A stretch of 64,000 nt of DNA from contig JAIOPG010000008.1 in assembly GCA_021414025.1 (NCBI GenBank), positions 248,001 to 312,000 on the forward strand, read 5' to 3'. The position numbers and the translations under genes were made by a program. A model generated the notes under the pieces. It did no database searches. It was not told the DNA's origin and worked only from the letters and a program-made list of their open reading frames with translations. The stretch's first letter is position 1. Every line of letters starts with the position of its first letter. This DNA comes from Planctomycetota bacterium (GTDB lineage Bacteria; Planctomycetota; Phycisphaerae; Phycisphaerales; SM1A02). Positions 1 through 8,166 of this stretch are shown here, one piece after another.

Positions 1-2
1 CT

Positions 3-452
3 TTCTGCGAAGCGGAGCTGACCCGGAAGTTCACCTCCCTGCGCATGCTCGACTGGTATGGCTCATGCTGGTGCCCCTTCATCATGCACCGCGACGCCTG
101 GAACCAGGTCGGAGGACTGAGCGAGGAGTTCTCGCCCGGGATGAGCTGCGAGAACGACCTGGCCATGAAGATGTGGAGGGCCGGTTGCCGGATCTTCCTC
201 GGACTCGGCGGATCGATGGTCTACCACTTCCAATGCAAGTCCACGGGGCGCGTGAAGCGGAACCCCGGCGCCAGGCAATTCCTGAAGAAGTGGCGGATCA
301 GCTCATCGCTTCTGGACCGCCACTATCTGCGCAAGGGCTTTCCGGCGCGCTCCATCAAGCTGCCGGAGCCGAGCCGCACGCCGCTCTACTTTTACGACCT
401 GGCTCGAAGCAAGGCGAAGCTCGCCGCGCGAACGCTCTTCGACCGCGACTAG
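3..452 (+). CDS. Glycosyltransferase family 2, C-terminal part (runs off window start)
   Basis: The reading frame is open from the first bases, so the N-terminal nucleotide-sugar domain lies outside the window. What remains has the late part of a GT2 (GT-A fold) enzyme: a hydrophobic stretch with 'WCPFIMHRDAWNQVGGLSEE', an acidic 'ENDLAMKMWRAG' that corresponds to the catalytic-base region (E/D-D), and a basic tail. Such enzymes move a sugar from a nucleotide donor onto a growing surface glycan at the cytoplasmic membrane face. The O-antigen ligase-like gene, methyltransferase and second GT2 that follow on the opposite strand support a glycan-assembly locus. The substrate cannot be told from sequence. 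Confidence 0.8.
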   Translation, partial: FCEAELTRKFTSLRMLDWYGSCWCPFIMHRDAWNQVGGLSEEFSPGMSCENDLAMKMWRAGCRIFLGLGGSMVYHFQCKSTGRVKRNPGARQFLKKWRISSSLLDRHYLRKGFPARSIKLPEPSRTPLYFYDLARSKAKLAARTLFDRD

Positions 453-461
453 AACCAGGCG

Positions 462-1805
462 TCAGGCGCGGGAAGGCGAGGCGCTTTTGGCGCCGCCCGA
501 TTCCGGAAGCGGCATCGTGGAGAGGGTCATCATGATCACGCCGATGGTCAGGAAGACGCCGCGGGTGTGGAAGCTGTCGAACATGGCCGCGCAGAACCAG
601 ATCACCGAGCCGCCGAAGACGCCGATGCGCGTGGGATCGAGCTGGACGAACTTGAAGGCCCGGACGAAGAATGCCCCGGCCCAGACCGCGAAGAGCAGCA
701 GGCCGACGACGCCATTCTCGGTGAGGATCATCACATAGGTCGAGTGGGGCGTGTCGTAGTACTTGATGTCGATGCCCGGATACTCGATGCCGGTGACGTT
801 TGCGGTCGCCTTCTTGTAGCCGCCGAGACCGACGCCGAAGATCGGGTTGGTCCGCCACGCGACCATCGACATCTTCCACATCGCGATCCGCGCCTCCATC
901 ACCTGCGGCGTGCCGCTCTGCAGGGACTGCTCGGTCTCGACGACCGCCTGCCGGACCTTGACGACCAGGGCCTCGCCCGCGAGGAAGTAGACGCCCCCCA
1001 CCACGGCCAGTCCGAGCACGAAGCGGATCGCGGCGCGGCGCAGCCAGCCGCGCACCGCGAAGACCAGCACGATGTTGGCGACCAGGATTTCCATCAGGAT
1101 CGCCACCAGCGCCGCGCGCTGGCCCGCCCAGACAAACCCCAGCGCCGAAAGCACCGCCATCGGCACGCACAGAAGCATCGCCTGCCAACTCACGGCGACC
1201 GCCAAAAAGAGCCAGCAGCTCAGCGCGATCGCATCCCAAAGTCCCGTCATGGTCGGATGACGAAGTCCGGCCAGCGTGTTCTGCCCGTGGTGCGTGACTC
1301 CGAACGCGGCGCCCGCCAGCTGGATCCCCTGCATCACGACGGCCGAGAGCAGGAAGCCCGCCAGCAGCCAGCGCCACTGCCGGTGGAGCGGCCAGAGCAT
1401 GGGCATCCACACCAGGAATTTCAGGGTTTCGAAACGCTCCAATCCTTGCGAGACATCGGGCGACCACACAATCGTGATCGCCAGCCACGCCGCCGAGAGC
1501 AGCATGAGCCGGATCCAGGTTTCGCCGAACATCCGCTTCCAATCGGGCAGCAGGGCCGGGGCTCGCAGCAGCGTGGCGCCCAGCAGCACGAAGATGCCGA
1601 CGCTGGAGGTGGCGGTGGAGATCGCCTCGCAGACCATGGCGACGAAGGCCGCCACCAGGTGCGCCGGCACGCCGATGAAATCTCCCTTGAGCCGGGGAAC
1701 CGGAATGTAGAAGAGCGTGAGGTCCAGACCGGCCTTCGCGAAAAGCCTGGTGATCCAGGGATCCTTCTTCAGGCGGGCCGAATCCAATTCAATTGATCCC
1801 GTCAC
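462..1805 (-). CDS. O-antigen ligase / Wzy-type polymerase-like membrane protein
   Basis: About 447 residues with roughly ten hydrophobic segments. A large periplasmic loop carries the Wzy_C/O-antigen ligase signature: 'FGVGLGGYKK', then 'DTPHSTYVMILTENGVVG' with the family's conserved H of the 'HN/HS' motif. The family joins polymerised glycan to a lipid or other acceptor at the outer face of the inner membrane. I choose the GTG at 1805: a GGAGG lies 7 bases upstream, whereas the ATG at 1823 has no ribosome site and would sit inside the methyltransferase end. The gene overlaps the upstream methyltransferase by 17 bases, so the two are co-translated. Ligase and polymerase cannot be separated by sequence alone. 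Confidence 0.8.
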   Translation of the reverse strand: MTGSIELDSARLKKDPWITRLFAKAGLDLTLFYIPVPRLKGDFIGVPAHLVAAFVAMVCEAISTATSSVGIFVLLGATLLRAPALLPDWKRMFGETWIRLMLLSAAWLAITIVWSPDVSQGLERFETLKFLVWMPMLWPLHRQWRWLLAGFLLSAVVMQGIQLAGAAFGVTHHGQNTLAGLRHPTMTGLWDAIALSCWLFLAVAVSWQAMLLCVPMAVLSALGFVWAGQRAALVAILMEILVANIVLVFAVRGWLRRAAIRFVLGLAVVGGVYFLAGEALVVKVRQAVVETEQSLQSGTPQVMEARIAMWKMSMVAWRTNPIFGVGLGGYKKATANVTGIEYPGIDIKYYDTPHSTYVMILTENGVVGLLLFAVWAGAFFVRAFKFVQLDPTRIGVFGGSVIWFCAAMFDSFHTRGVFLTIGVIMMTLSTMPLPESGGAKSASPSRA

Positions 1806-2694
1806 TCGGCATCCTCCGCACATGCTCGACTTTGCGGAGGAACATCACCAGGGACCGACCAAAGAGCAATGCCGGTGAGTTGATGTGCGAGAACATTTCC
1901 CGGTTCCGCCCCATGTGCTCCCTGTTCGCCCAAGGGCCGAAGAAAATCCACAGCGCCCACGGCAATCCCAGCAGCCAGATCAGGACATACAAGGGCATGA
2001 GCACCTTCCGCTTGTACTTGTCCGTGGCGATGGACTCCACCCGACCGCCGAAGTACTCGGCCATGTAGCGCAGCCGCAAATAATCCACCGGCGCGATGTG
2101 GAACCGGTCGGTCAACTCGTCCCTCCCGATTTCCCGCACATTCGCCGGAAGAAACTGGTAGAGGGTCCCGGTCAGCAGAAACTGCAGGCGGGAGTAGTAG
2201 CTCAGCACATTGGGCGTGGAAAGGACGACCATGCCTCCGACGCGGCAGACGCGCAGCAGCTCCTTGATCAAATGGTCGGGTTCAAGCATGTGCTCGAGTC
2301 CTTCCAGGCAGAGCACGGCGTCAAAAGAGGCATCTTCGAAGGGAAGATCGTGGTTCATGTCCACGCGGACATAGTCCGGCCGGGCCTGGGCGAGGTCCGC
2401 GCAGACCACCTCGTGACCGAGCTCCCTCAGCGCGTCGCTCAACTGCCCTGCGCCGGCCGGGATGTCGAGCATCCGCATCGGCGGCTTGCCCACGAAGGAC
2501 TGGATGACGCGGCGCATGTAATCCGTAAGTTCCTGGTTGTTGGAACCTGAGTGGAAGCTCGCGCAGGACAATTTCGGCTCCGGGGTCGCGGCGTGCGCAC
2601 GCGCGTCGGCCGCCCGTCGGGGAGCCCGAGATGGTCCGCCACTCGGGATGGGCGCCTGTTCGTTGATTTCTGTGGGCTTCAACACGGCGATCAT
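1789..2694 (-). CDS. Class I SAM-dependent methyltransferase
   Basis: 301 residues. After a poorly conserved N-terminal 60 residues comes a Methyltransf_11-type Rossmann domain: motif I 'MLDIPAGAGQLSDAL', an acidic end of beta-2 'VVCADLAQARP', motif post-I 'FDAVLCLEGLEHM' and 'GGMVVLSTPN'. A hydrophobic helix pair near the C-terminus ('VLIWLLGLPWALWIFFGPWA') suggests membrane association. It lies between a GT2 and the O-antigen ligase-like gene, so a methyl-capping or sugar-methylation role in glycan synthesis is a reasonable inference. A TAATTT hexamer ends 5 bases before the ATG, and no Shine-Dalgarno is present, which suggests a near-leaderless mRNA. Confidence 0.85.
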   Translation of the reverse strand: MIAVLKPTEINEQAPIPSGGPSRAPRRAADARAHAATPEPKLSCASFHSGSNNQELTDYMRRVIQSFVGKPPMRMLDIPAGAGQLSDALRELGHEVVCADLAQARPDYVRVDMNHDLPFEDASFDAVLCLEGLEHMLEPDHLIKELLRVCRVGGMVVLSTPNVLSYYSRLQFLLTGTLYQFLPANVREIGRDELTDRFHIAPVDYLRLRYMAEYFGGRVESIATDKYKRKVLMPLYVLIWLLGLPWALWIFFGPWANREHMGRNREMFSHINSPALLFGRSLVMFLRKVEHVRRMPSDGIN

Positions 2695-2699
2695 AAGGG

Positions 2700-2705
2700 A
2701 AATTA
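2700..2705 (-). promoter_or_regulatory. Putative -10 of the methyltransferase-ligase unit
   Basis: On the minus strand this reads TAATTT, 5 bases before the ATG at 2694. It is one member of the recurring TAnnnT-near-start pattern in this window. Confidence 0.35.
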
Positions 2706-2773
2706 CACGGACGCCGATGGTGCACGTCGGCGCCCGTCCCGCGCGACATGGTCGCGAATGAACGCAAAGGACC

Positions 2774-3538
2774 TCAATCCTTCCGGCTTCGCTCGAAGGT
2801 GGCCATGGTGTTGGCGAAGCGCCCGATCGCGTACATCACCAGCGCCACCATGCCGCGCCAGCCATCCAGGAATCCGCCGCGCAGGAGTCCATGCTTGAAG
2901 ACGATCGCGCAGGCGCTGCAGAAGCTGTAGAGCAGCGGAAAAGTTTTTGGTCGGCGCACTTCCGCCGAGAGGCGGGCATATTTCGCCGCACGCTCCATGG
3001 CGTCGCAGACTCCGTCCCAGGATTCGTGGCGGCAGACGCCGGCGGCGCGGATGGTCGGCCCGTCGGCCTCGACGCGCTCATGCACGGGCTTGTGCACCAT
3101 GCCCAGCGCGCCGCGCCGGCCGCAACGCACCACCCAGTCGGGAAAGCCGACGTGGTGGATCCATCCCCCTTCGTACCACATTTTCCGGTTGATCTCGATG
3201 GCGCGGACACCGGGCGCCGCCCCCTGAATCGCCTCGCGCAATCCCTTCTGCAAATCCGGCTCCAGGCTCTCGTCGCTGTCCAGCAGCAGCACCCATTCCT
3301 CGGTCGCGGCCAGCGACAGCGCGAACTCCTTCTGCTTCGCGTAACCCTGCCAGGGGTGGTGCACGACCTCGGCGCCGAATTTCCGGCAGGCCTCGATCGT
3401 GCCGTCGGTGCTGCCGGAGTCGACGACGTGGATCCTCCGGGCCAGGCCCCGCGCGCTCTCAAGGCAGCGGGCGATGGTCCTCATGCTGTTGTGGGTCGTG
3501 ACCACCAGTGCGAGATCGAGTTGGGAAGTGTTTTGCAT
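2774..3538 (-). CDS. GT2 glycosyltransferase, WaaE/KdtX-like
   Basis: 254 residues. N-terminal GT-A domain: 'LALVVTTHNSMRTIARCLES', 'IHVVDSGSTDGT', then the DXD-type 'LLLDSDESLEPD'. The middle 'EINRKMWYEGGWIHH' and 'VHKPVHERVE' match the LPS core glucosyltransferase (WaaE/KdtX) subfamily, which adds a sugar to lipid A-core heptose. A C-terminal amphipathic/hydrophobic helix ('GMVALVMYAIGRFANTM') suits membrane attachment. It is divergent from the bisphosphate nucleotidase and belongs with the glycan genes to its left. The acceptor is not knowable from sequence. Confidence 0.85.
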   Translation of the reverse strand: MQNTSQLDLALVVTTHNSMRTIARCLESARGLARRIHVVDSGSTDGTIEACRKFGAEVVHHPWQGYAKQKEFALSLAATEEWVLLLDSDESLEPDLQKGLREAIQGAAPGVRAIEINRKMWYEGGWIHHVGFPDWVVRCGRRGALGMVHKPVHERVEADGPTIRAAGVCRHESWDGVCDAMERAAKYARLSAEVRRPKTFPLLYSFCSACAIVFKHGLLRGGFLDGWRGMVALVMYAIGRFANTMATFERSRKD

Positions 3539-3610
3539 TCGAATGGGAATCCGCCCCGCCGGGATGCGTCGGACGAGTGGAAACTAACAGACGCCTGAGC
3601 GGTCGGCGAG

Positions 3611-3616
3611 TAACCT
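3611..3616 (+). promoter_or_regulatory. Putative -10 of the bisphosphate nucleotidase gene
   Basis: TAACCT, 8 bases before the ATG at 3625; no Shine-Dalgarno lies between. Confidence 0.35.
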
Positions 3617-3624
3617 CGCGCCGG

Positions 3625-4635
3625 ATGAGCGAAGCCATCGACATCGATTCCGCCTCGCTCGCGAGCATCCTGCAGGAGGCGGTCCGGGCGGGCGCCGACG
3701 CCGTCCATGCTGCCGGCTCGCCGAAGGCCATTCAAAAAAGCGACTCCAGTCCGGTCACGCTGGCGGATTTCGCCGGTCAATGCGCGATCACCGAATCGCT
3801 GGTCCGGCGGCTGGGATCCGCGATCCGGATCGCGGGCGAGGAGAGCGCCGACGAGACCGGCGCCGCGGGCGAGGAGGAAACCCTCCACGGAGTGACCGAG
3901 GTGCTCAACCGCGCGGACACGAAGATGCAATGGACCATCGAGCGCGTGCGCTCGACGCTGGCCATGAGCCGCGACGCGGGCGGGGCGGTCGGATCGCTCT
4001 GGACCATCGATCCGATCGACGGGACCAAGGGCTATCTGCGCGGCGGCCAGTTCGCGATCGCGGTCGGACTGCTGGTGGATGGCGCGCCCTTCGCAGGAGC
4101 GATCGGATGTCCGCGGCTCGGACTCTCTTCGGCCGCGGCCGACTCGCAAGGAACGCTCGCCTTCGCCATCCGCGGCCGCGGCGCCTGGCAGGTGCCGCTC
4201 AAAGGCGCGGCCGCTCCAACTCAGATGCGGGCGCGATCGTGGTCGCCCGGCGGAGCGATTCGACTCGCGGAGTCCGTGGAAGCGGCTCACTCCGCGCATG
4301 ACCGCGCCCTGGCCATGATCTCGCCCGCGGGGAGCGTCACGTGTTTGCCGATGGACAGCCAGGCGAAGTATGTCCTGCTGGCCCGCGGGGACGCCGACTG
4401 CTTTGTGCGCCTCTCGCCCAAGCCGGACTACGGGGAAAAAATCTGGGACCACGCCGCGGGAGTGGTGATCGCCCAGGAGGCGGGCTGCGCAGCGTCGGAC
4501 GCTTCGGGCGCGCCGCTGGATTTTCGACGCGGCCGCTCGATGCATCCCGGCGCCGGAGTTTTCTGCGCCCACCCCGCGCTGCACTCGGCGGTTCTTGGCG
4601 GCCGGCCGCAGCGCCCTGCCGGCGGCACGTCCTGA
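3625..4635 (+). CDS. 3'(2'),5'-bisphosphate nucleotidase (CysQ/HAL2-type)
   Basis: 336 residues of the lithium-sensitive, Mg-dependent phosphatase family (FIG superfamily). Metal-site motifs are visible: 'AGEESADE' (first acidic pair), 'TIDPIDGTKGYLRGG' (the DP-I-DGT motif) and 'KIWDHAAGVVIAQEAG' near the C-terminus. The enzyme hydrolyses 3'-phosphoadenosine 5'-phosphate (PAP) to AMP, clearing the by-product of PAPS-dependent sulfation or reduction. It lies beside cysD-cysNC and cysC, which make PAPS, so a PAP-recycling role fits. The start at 3625 is preferred because the longer ORF would run back over the divergent glycosyltransferase start and lacks conservation. HAL2-like length (about 350) is closer than E. 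coli CysQ (about 250). Confidence 0.88.
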   Translation: MSEAIDIDSASLASILQEAVRAGADAVHAAGSPKAIQKSDSSPVTLADFAGQCAITESLVRRLGSAIRIAGEESADETGAAGEEETLHGVTEVLNRADTKMQWTIERVRSTLAMSRDAGGAVGSLWTIDPIDGTKGYLRGGQFAIAVGLLVDGAPFAGAIGCPRLGLSSAAADSQGTLAFAIRGRGAWQVPLKGAAAPTQMRARSWSPGGAIRLAESVEAAHSAHDRALAMISPAGSVTCLPMDSQAKYVLLARGDADCFVRLSPKPDYGEKIWDHAAGVVIAQEAGCAASDASGAPLDFRRGRSMHPGAGVFCAHPALHSAVLGGRPQRPAGGTS

Positions 4636-4653
4636 CCCGATTCACGTGCTGCG

Positions 4654-6516
4654 CTACTTCAGGAATCCGCCGCGTGTCAGCTCCTGCGCGATGCGCTGCG
4701 CCGCGGCCGCCGGGTCCTCATCCGCGCGGACCGTGATCCGCGCCTCCTGCGGAACCTCGAAGCGGACCTCCCCATCGTCGCGATTCATCGATCCCCCCTC
4801 CACATGGATCAGCACGAAACGCTCGGAGCCCACGAGCAAGCGAGCCTTGTCGCGGGCCTCCTGCTGCGGCGCCACCATGCTGCAGATGGCGATCAGTCCC
4901 TGGTCGTTGAGGAGCCGGGAGACTTCCATCGCGCGGCGCAGATTCTCGCTGCGCGACCTGGGATCGAATCCCAGATCGCGGCTGAGCGACCGGCGCATCG
5001 ACTGGCCGTCGAGCACCACCGCCGCATGGCCGGCATCGAAGAGTCGGCGGTTGAGCTGGTGGGCCAGCTTCGCCTTGCCCGCCCCCGGCATGCCGCAGAG
5101 CAGCAGGGTGACCGGTCGCTGCGCATGGCGCTGCTCGCGATCTTCAAGCCGCACCAACTGCGGCCGCTCCACCAGGCCGGCCACGGCGCGGGTGTCCCAG
5201 TGCGACTGCCGCATCCCCTGCTTCAGGCGGATCATTCCCGCGCCGACCGTCGCGCAGGTCAGGCGGTCCACCAGGATCAGCGCGCCCGTGCCGCGGCAAT
5301 CGCTGTAGGAGGTGATGGCGATCGGCTCCTCGCACTCGATCTCCACGCGGCCGATGGCGTTGAGCGCCAGCATGACCGCAGGGCGCTCGGCGAGTGCGTC
5401 GATGTCGTGCTCCCAGTGGATGGCCCGCACCCGGGCGCTGGTGGTGCGCGTTCCGGCGCGGAGAATCCATTGCGACCCCGGCTGCAGCGGCTGCTCCGAC
5501 ATCCACACCAGATCGGCCTCGAAGCGCTTCGCGACCGCCGTGTCCCCGCCCTCCCCCGCGATCACATCGCCGCGCGAGCAGTCCACCTCGTCCTCAAAGG
5601 TCAGCACCACCGCGTCGCCGGCGCTGGCCACGGGGCGGTCGCCATCCGCGGTCGCGATGCGGCGCAGCCGCGTGGACTTGCCCGAGGGCAGCACCCGCAC
5701 GCGCTCGCCGGCGCGGATCGATCCCGACTCCACACTGCCGGCGAAGCCGCGGAAATCCAGATCGGGTCGGAAGACCTGCTGCACCGGCATGCGAAAAGGT
5801 CCGTCGAGGTTCGGCGGCTCCACGGGCACCGAATCGAGCAGCTCCATGACCGTCGGTCCCGAGTACCACTTCATGCGTTCGCTGCGAAGAGCGACATTGT
5901 CCCCCTGCAGCGCCGAGATCGGAATGGCCACCGGATCGGCGATGCCCAGGTGTGCACAGAGCGCGCGGAAGTCGCTCTCGACCTTGCGGAAGGTCTCCGG
6001 AGACCATTCCGCCAGATCCATCTTGTTCACGCAGGCCACCACATGGCGGATGCCCAGCAGCGCCGCGATGAAGGCGTGGCGGCGCGTCTGCGAGGTCACG
6101 CCATGCCGCGCGTCGATGAGCGTGATCGCCAGCTGGCAGTGGCTCGCTCCGGTCGCCATGTTGCGGGTGTACTGCTCATGGCCGGGGCAGTCCGCGATGA
6201 TGAACGACCGCTTGGCCGAGGAGAAGTAGCGCCACGCCACGTCGATCGTGATGCCCTGCTCGCGCTCCGCCTTGAGGCCGTCCACCAGCAGGGCCAGATC
6301 GACCTCGCCGCCCCGCGTGCCGTGCACCTTGCTCTCGGCCACGACGGCGCGCATGTGATCCTCGAAGACGCGCCCCGTGTCGTGCAGCAGGCGGCCGATC
6401 AGCGTGCTCTTGCCATCGTCGACGCTGCCGCAGGTCAGGAAGCGCAGCAGCTCGTGCCGCTCATAGCGGTCGAGAAACTGCCCCACATCGGTGCCGGGCA
6501 CGAAGGTCACGCTCAT
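4654..6516 (-). CDS. cysNC: Sulfate adenylyltransferase large subunit fused to a degenerate APS kinase (CysNC)
   Basis: 620 residues. Residues 1-460 are a CysN GTPase of the EF-Tu class: G1 'CGSVDDGKST' (29-38), 'DCPGHEQYTRN' (G3), 'NKMDL' (G4), followed by two beta-barrel domains. It couples GTP hydrolysis to APS formation by CysD. Residues 467-620 resemble APS kinase but are damaged: the P-loop reads 'GMPGAGKAK' (475-483), with Ala where Ser/Thr should bind Mg-ATP. 'VLDGQSMRRSLSRDLGFDP' is still recognisable, but the lid 'RDPKGLYKKAR' and the 'GIDDPYEAP' loop are gone. The start overlaps the cysD stop by one base (ATGA), so translation is coupled. The kinase step is probably done by the separate CysC at 7476. 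Confidence 0.93.
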   Translation of the reverse strand: MSVTFVPGTDVGQFLDRYERHELLRFLTCGSVDDGKSTLIGRLLHDTGRVFEDHMRAVVAESKVHGTRGGEVDLALLVDGLKAEREQGITIDVAWRYFSSAKRSFIIADCPGHEQYTRNMATGASHCQLAITLIDARHGVTSQTRRHAFIAALLGIRHVVACVNKMDLAEWSPETFRKVESDFRALCAHLGIADPVAIPISALQGDNVALRSERMKWYSGPTVMELLDSVPVEPPNLDGPFRMPVQQVFRPDLDFRGFAGSVESGSIRAGERVRVLPSGKSTRLRRIATADGDRPVASAGDAVVLTFEDEVDCSRGDVIAGEGGDTAVAKRFEADLVWMSEQPLQPGSQWILRAGTRTTSARVRAIHWEHDIDALAERPAVMLALNAIGRVEIECEEPIAITSYSDCRGTGALILVDRLTCATVGAGMIRLKQGMRQSHWDTRAVAGLVERPQLVRLEDREQRHAQRPVTLLLCGMPGAGKAKLAHQLNRRLFDAGHAAVVLDGQSMRRSLSRDLGFDPRSRSENLRRAMEVSRLLNDQGLIAICSMVAPQQEARDKARLLVGSERFVLIHVEGGSMNRDDGEVRFEVPQEARITVRADEDPAAAAQRIAQELTRGGFLK

Positions 6517-7415
6517 CAGAAGTAGCCCTCGCGCTTCTTCTCTTCCATGCTGCCGATGGCGTCGTGATCGATCAGCCGACCCTGCCGCTCCGACGTGCGG
6601 GTGAGCAGCATCTCCTCGATCACCTCGACCAGCGTGGTGGCATTCGATTCCACGGCGCCGGAGAGCGGATAGCAGCCGAGCGTGCGGAAGCGCACCATGC
6701 GCCGATCGGCTTTCTCCCCCGGCTTCAATTTCATCCGGTCGTCGTCCAGCATGATCCAGGTGCCGCCGCGATTCACCACGGGTCGCTCCCGGGCGAAATA
6801 GAGCGGCACCACCGGCAGTTTCTGCCGGTGGATGTAGAGCCAGACGTCCAGCTCGGTCCAGTTGGAGAGCGGAAAGACGCGCATGCTCTCGCCGGGAAGA
6901 ACACGGGTGTTGAAGAGATTCCACAGCTCCGGCCGCTGGTTCTTGGGATCCCAGCGGTGATGCGAGTCGCGGAAGCTGAAGACGCGCTCCTTGGCGCGGC
7001 TCTTCTCCTCGTCGCGACGGGCGCCGCCGATGGCCGCGTCGAAGCGGTGCTGCTCCAGCGCCTGCCGAAGCGCCTGGGTCTTCATGACATCCGTGTAGAG
7101 CTTGGACCCGTGGGTGAAGGGCGTGATGCCCTGGGCCAGGCCCTCCTGATTGGTGTGCACGATCAACTCCACGCCCAGATCCTTCGCCACCTGGTCGCGG
7201 AAGGCGATCATCTCCCGGAACTTCCAGGTGGTGTCGACATGCAGCAACGGGAAGGGAGGCTTGCCCGGCCAGAACGCCTTGCGGGCAAGGTGCAGCAGCA
7301 CCGTGGAATCCTTGCCGATGGAATACATCAGCACCGGCCGCTCGAACGAGGCCGCCGTCTCCCTCAGAATGTGGATGGCTTCGGCCTCGAGTTCGTCCAG
7401 GTGGGAATTCTTCAT
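6516..7415 (-). CDS. cysD: Sulfate adenylyltransferase subunit 2 (CysD)
   Basis: 299 residues, the usual CysD length. The PP-loop ATP-pyrophosphatase motif is '[16 protein letters not shown]' (31-46). Also conserved are '[10 protein letters not shown]', '[15 protein letters not shown]', and the C-terminal '[16 protein letters not shown]' and '[10 protein letters not shown]'. CysD adenylates sulfate to APS using ATP, driven by the CysN GTPase encoded immediately downstream. A TAGCAT hexamer on the minus strand (7462-7457) shares its TA with the cysC -10 on the plus strand, so the two sulfate-activation arms are transcribed divergently from one symmetric element. Confidence 0.96.
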   Translation of the reverse strand: MKNSHLDELEAEAIHILRETAASFERPVLMYSIGKDSTVLLHLARKAFWPGKPPFPLLHVDTTWKFREMIAFRDQVAKDLGVELIVHTNQEGLAQGITPFTHGSKLYTDVMKTQALRQALEQHRFDAAIGGARRDEEKSRAKERVFSFRDSHHRWDPKNQRPELWNLFNTRVLPGESMRVFPLSNWTELDVWLYIHRQKLPVVPLYFARERPVVNRGGTWIMLDDDRMKLKPGEKADRRMVRFRTLGCYPLSGAVESNATTLVEVIEEMLLTRTSERQGRLIDHDAIGSMEEKKREGYF

Positions 7416-7456
7416 GCGATCGTCACGCCGCGCGTCGCTCCGGGCGCCCGCGCCGA

Positions 7457-7466
7457 ATGCTACCTT
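7457..7466. promoter_or_regulatory. Symmetric -10 element shared by divergent cysD and cysC
   Basis: The ten bases ATGCTACCTT contain TACCTT on the plus strand (9 bases before the cysC ATG) and TAGCAT on the minus strand (41 bases before the cysD ATG). Both hexamers use the same central TA. Confidence 0.4.
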
Positions 7467-7475
7467 CACCCCACC

Positions 7476-8027
7476 ATGCCGCCGAAGATCGTTGACGGAG
7501 CGACCATCTGGCTCACCGGCCTCTCGGGCTCGGGCAAGAGCACCATCGCCCAGGAGCTCGAGCGCCAGCTCGTGGCCTCGGGCCGTCGCGCGGTTCGGCT
7601 GGACGGTGACGAGCTGCGGCGTGGCATGAACCAGGACCTCGGTTTCGACGCGGCGGGTCGGCAGGAGGCGGTGCGCCGCGCCGGCGAGGCCGCGCTGCTG
7701 CAGGCCGGGACGGGCGCCGTCGCCATCGTGTCGATGATCTCCCCATACAAGTCCGGCCGCGATCTTGTGCGCCAAAGGCACGGCGCCTCGAACCTTCGAT
7801 TCATCGAGGTCTTCGTCGATTGTCCCCTTGCCATCGCAGAGAAACGCGATCCCAAGGGGCTCTACCGGAAAGCCCGCGCCGGGCTTCTCAAAGGCATGAC
7901 GGGCATCGACGATCCCTATGAGGCGCCGCAAGCGCCGGAGGTGCGCCTGGACACATCAACCCACTCGGTTCCGCAATGCGTCGACCTTATTTGCATTCAT
8001 TTGCGGTCGCAAGAACAAATCATGTAG
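7476..8027 (+). CDS. cysC: Adenylylsulfate (APS) kinase, stand-alone
   Basis: 183 residues with every APS-kinase signature. P-loop 'GLSGSGKST' (15-23), '[18 protein letters not shown]', '[23 protein letters not shown]' (lid) and '[11 protein letters not shown]' are all present. It phosphorylates APS to PAPS. It complements the damaged kinase domain at the end of CysNC on the other strand, and is divergent from cysD with 60 bases between start codons. The ATG at 7476 is the first after the -10 TACCTT and leaves room only for a leader of about 3 bases. Confidence 0.95.
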   Translation: MPPKIVDGATIWLTGLSGSGKSTIAQELERQLVASGRRAVRLDGDELRRGMNQDLGFDAAGRQEAVRRAGEAALLQAGTGAVAIVSMISPYKSGRDLVRQRHGASNLRFIEVFVDCPLAIAEKRDPKGLYRKARAGLLKGMTGIDDPYEAPQAPEVRLDTSTHSVPQCVDLICIHLRSQEQIM

Positions 8028-8033
8028 ACGCGG

Positions 8034-8039
8034 TATACT
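8034..8039 (+). promoter_or_regulatory. Putative -10 for the desaturase gene
   Basis: TATACT (5 of 6 to TATAAT), 127 bases before the ATG at 8167. A palindrome TTGCG-GT-CGCAA (8001-8012) covers the expected -35 area and could be an operator, although it lies inside the cysC end. No other gene fits in the leader. Confidence 0.35.
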
Positions 8040-8166
8040 GAACCGCTTGGTTTGGCCCATTTTTGCCCATTCCACTTTTTGATCTGCGACCATCGGACCC
8101 CACATCACACACCTCACATCTCATTCCCCGCTTCTCAGGCCGAGCTCCACCAAGCCCACCTTGGTC

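Noticed and set aside
4804-6525. 573-codon open frame antisense to cysNC
   Set aside because: It mirrors the GC-rich codon pattern of a certain gene on the other strand, has repetitive His/Arg/Ala composition, and matches no family I know. Similar long antisense frames (for example 567-1796, 9103-10686, 49853-51718) were dropped for the same reason.
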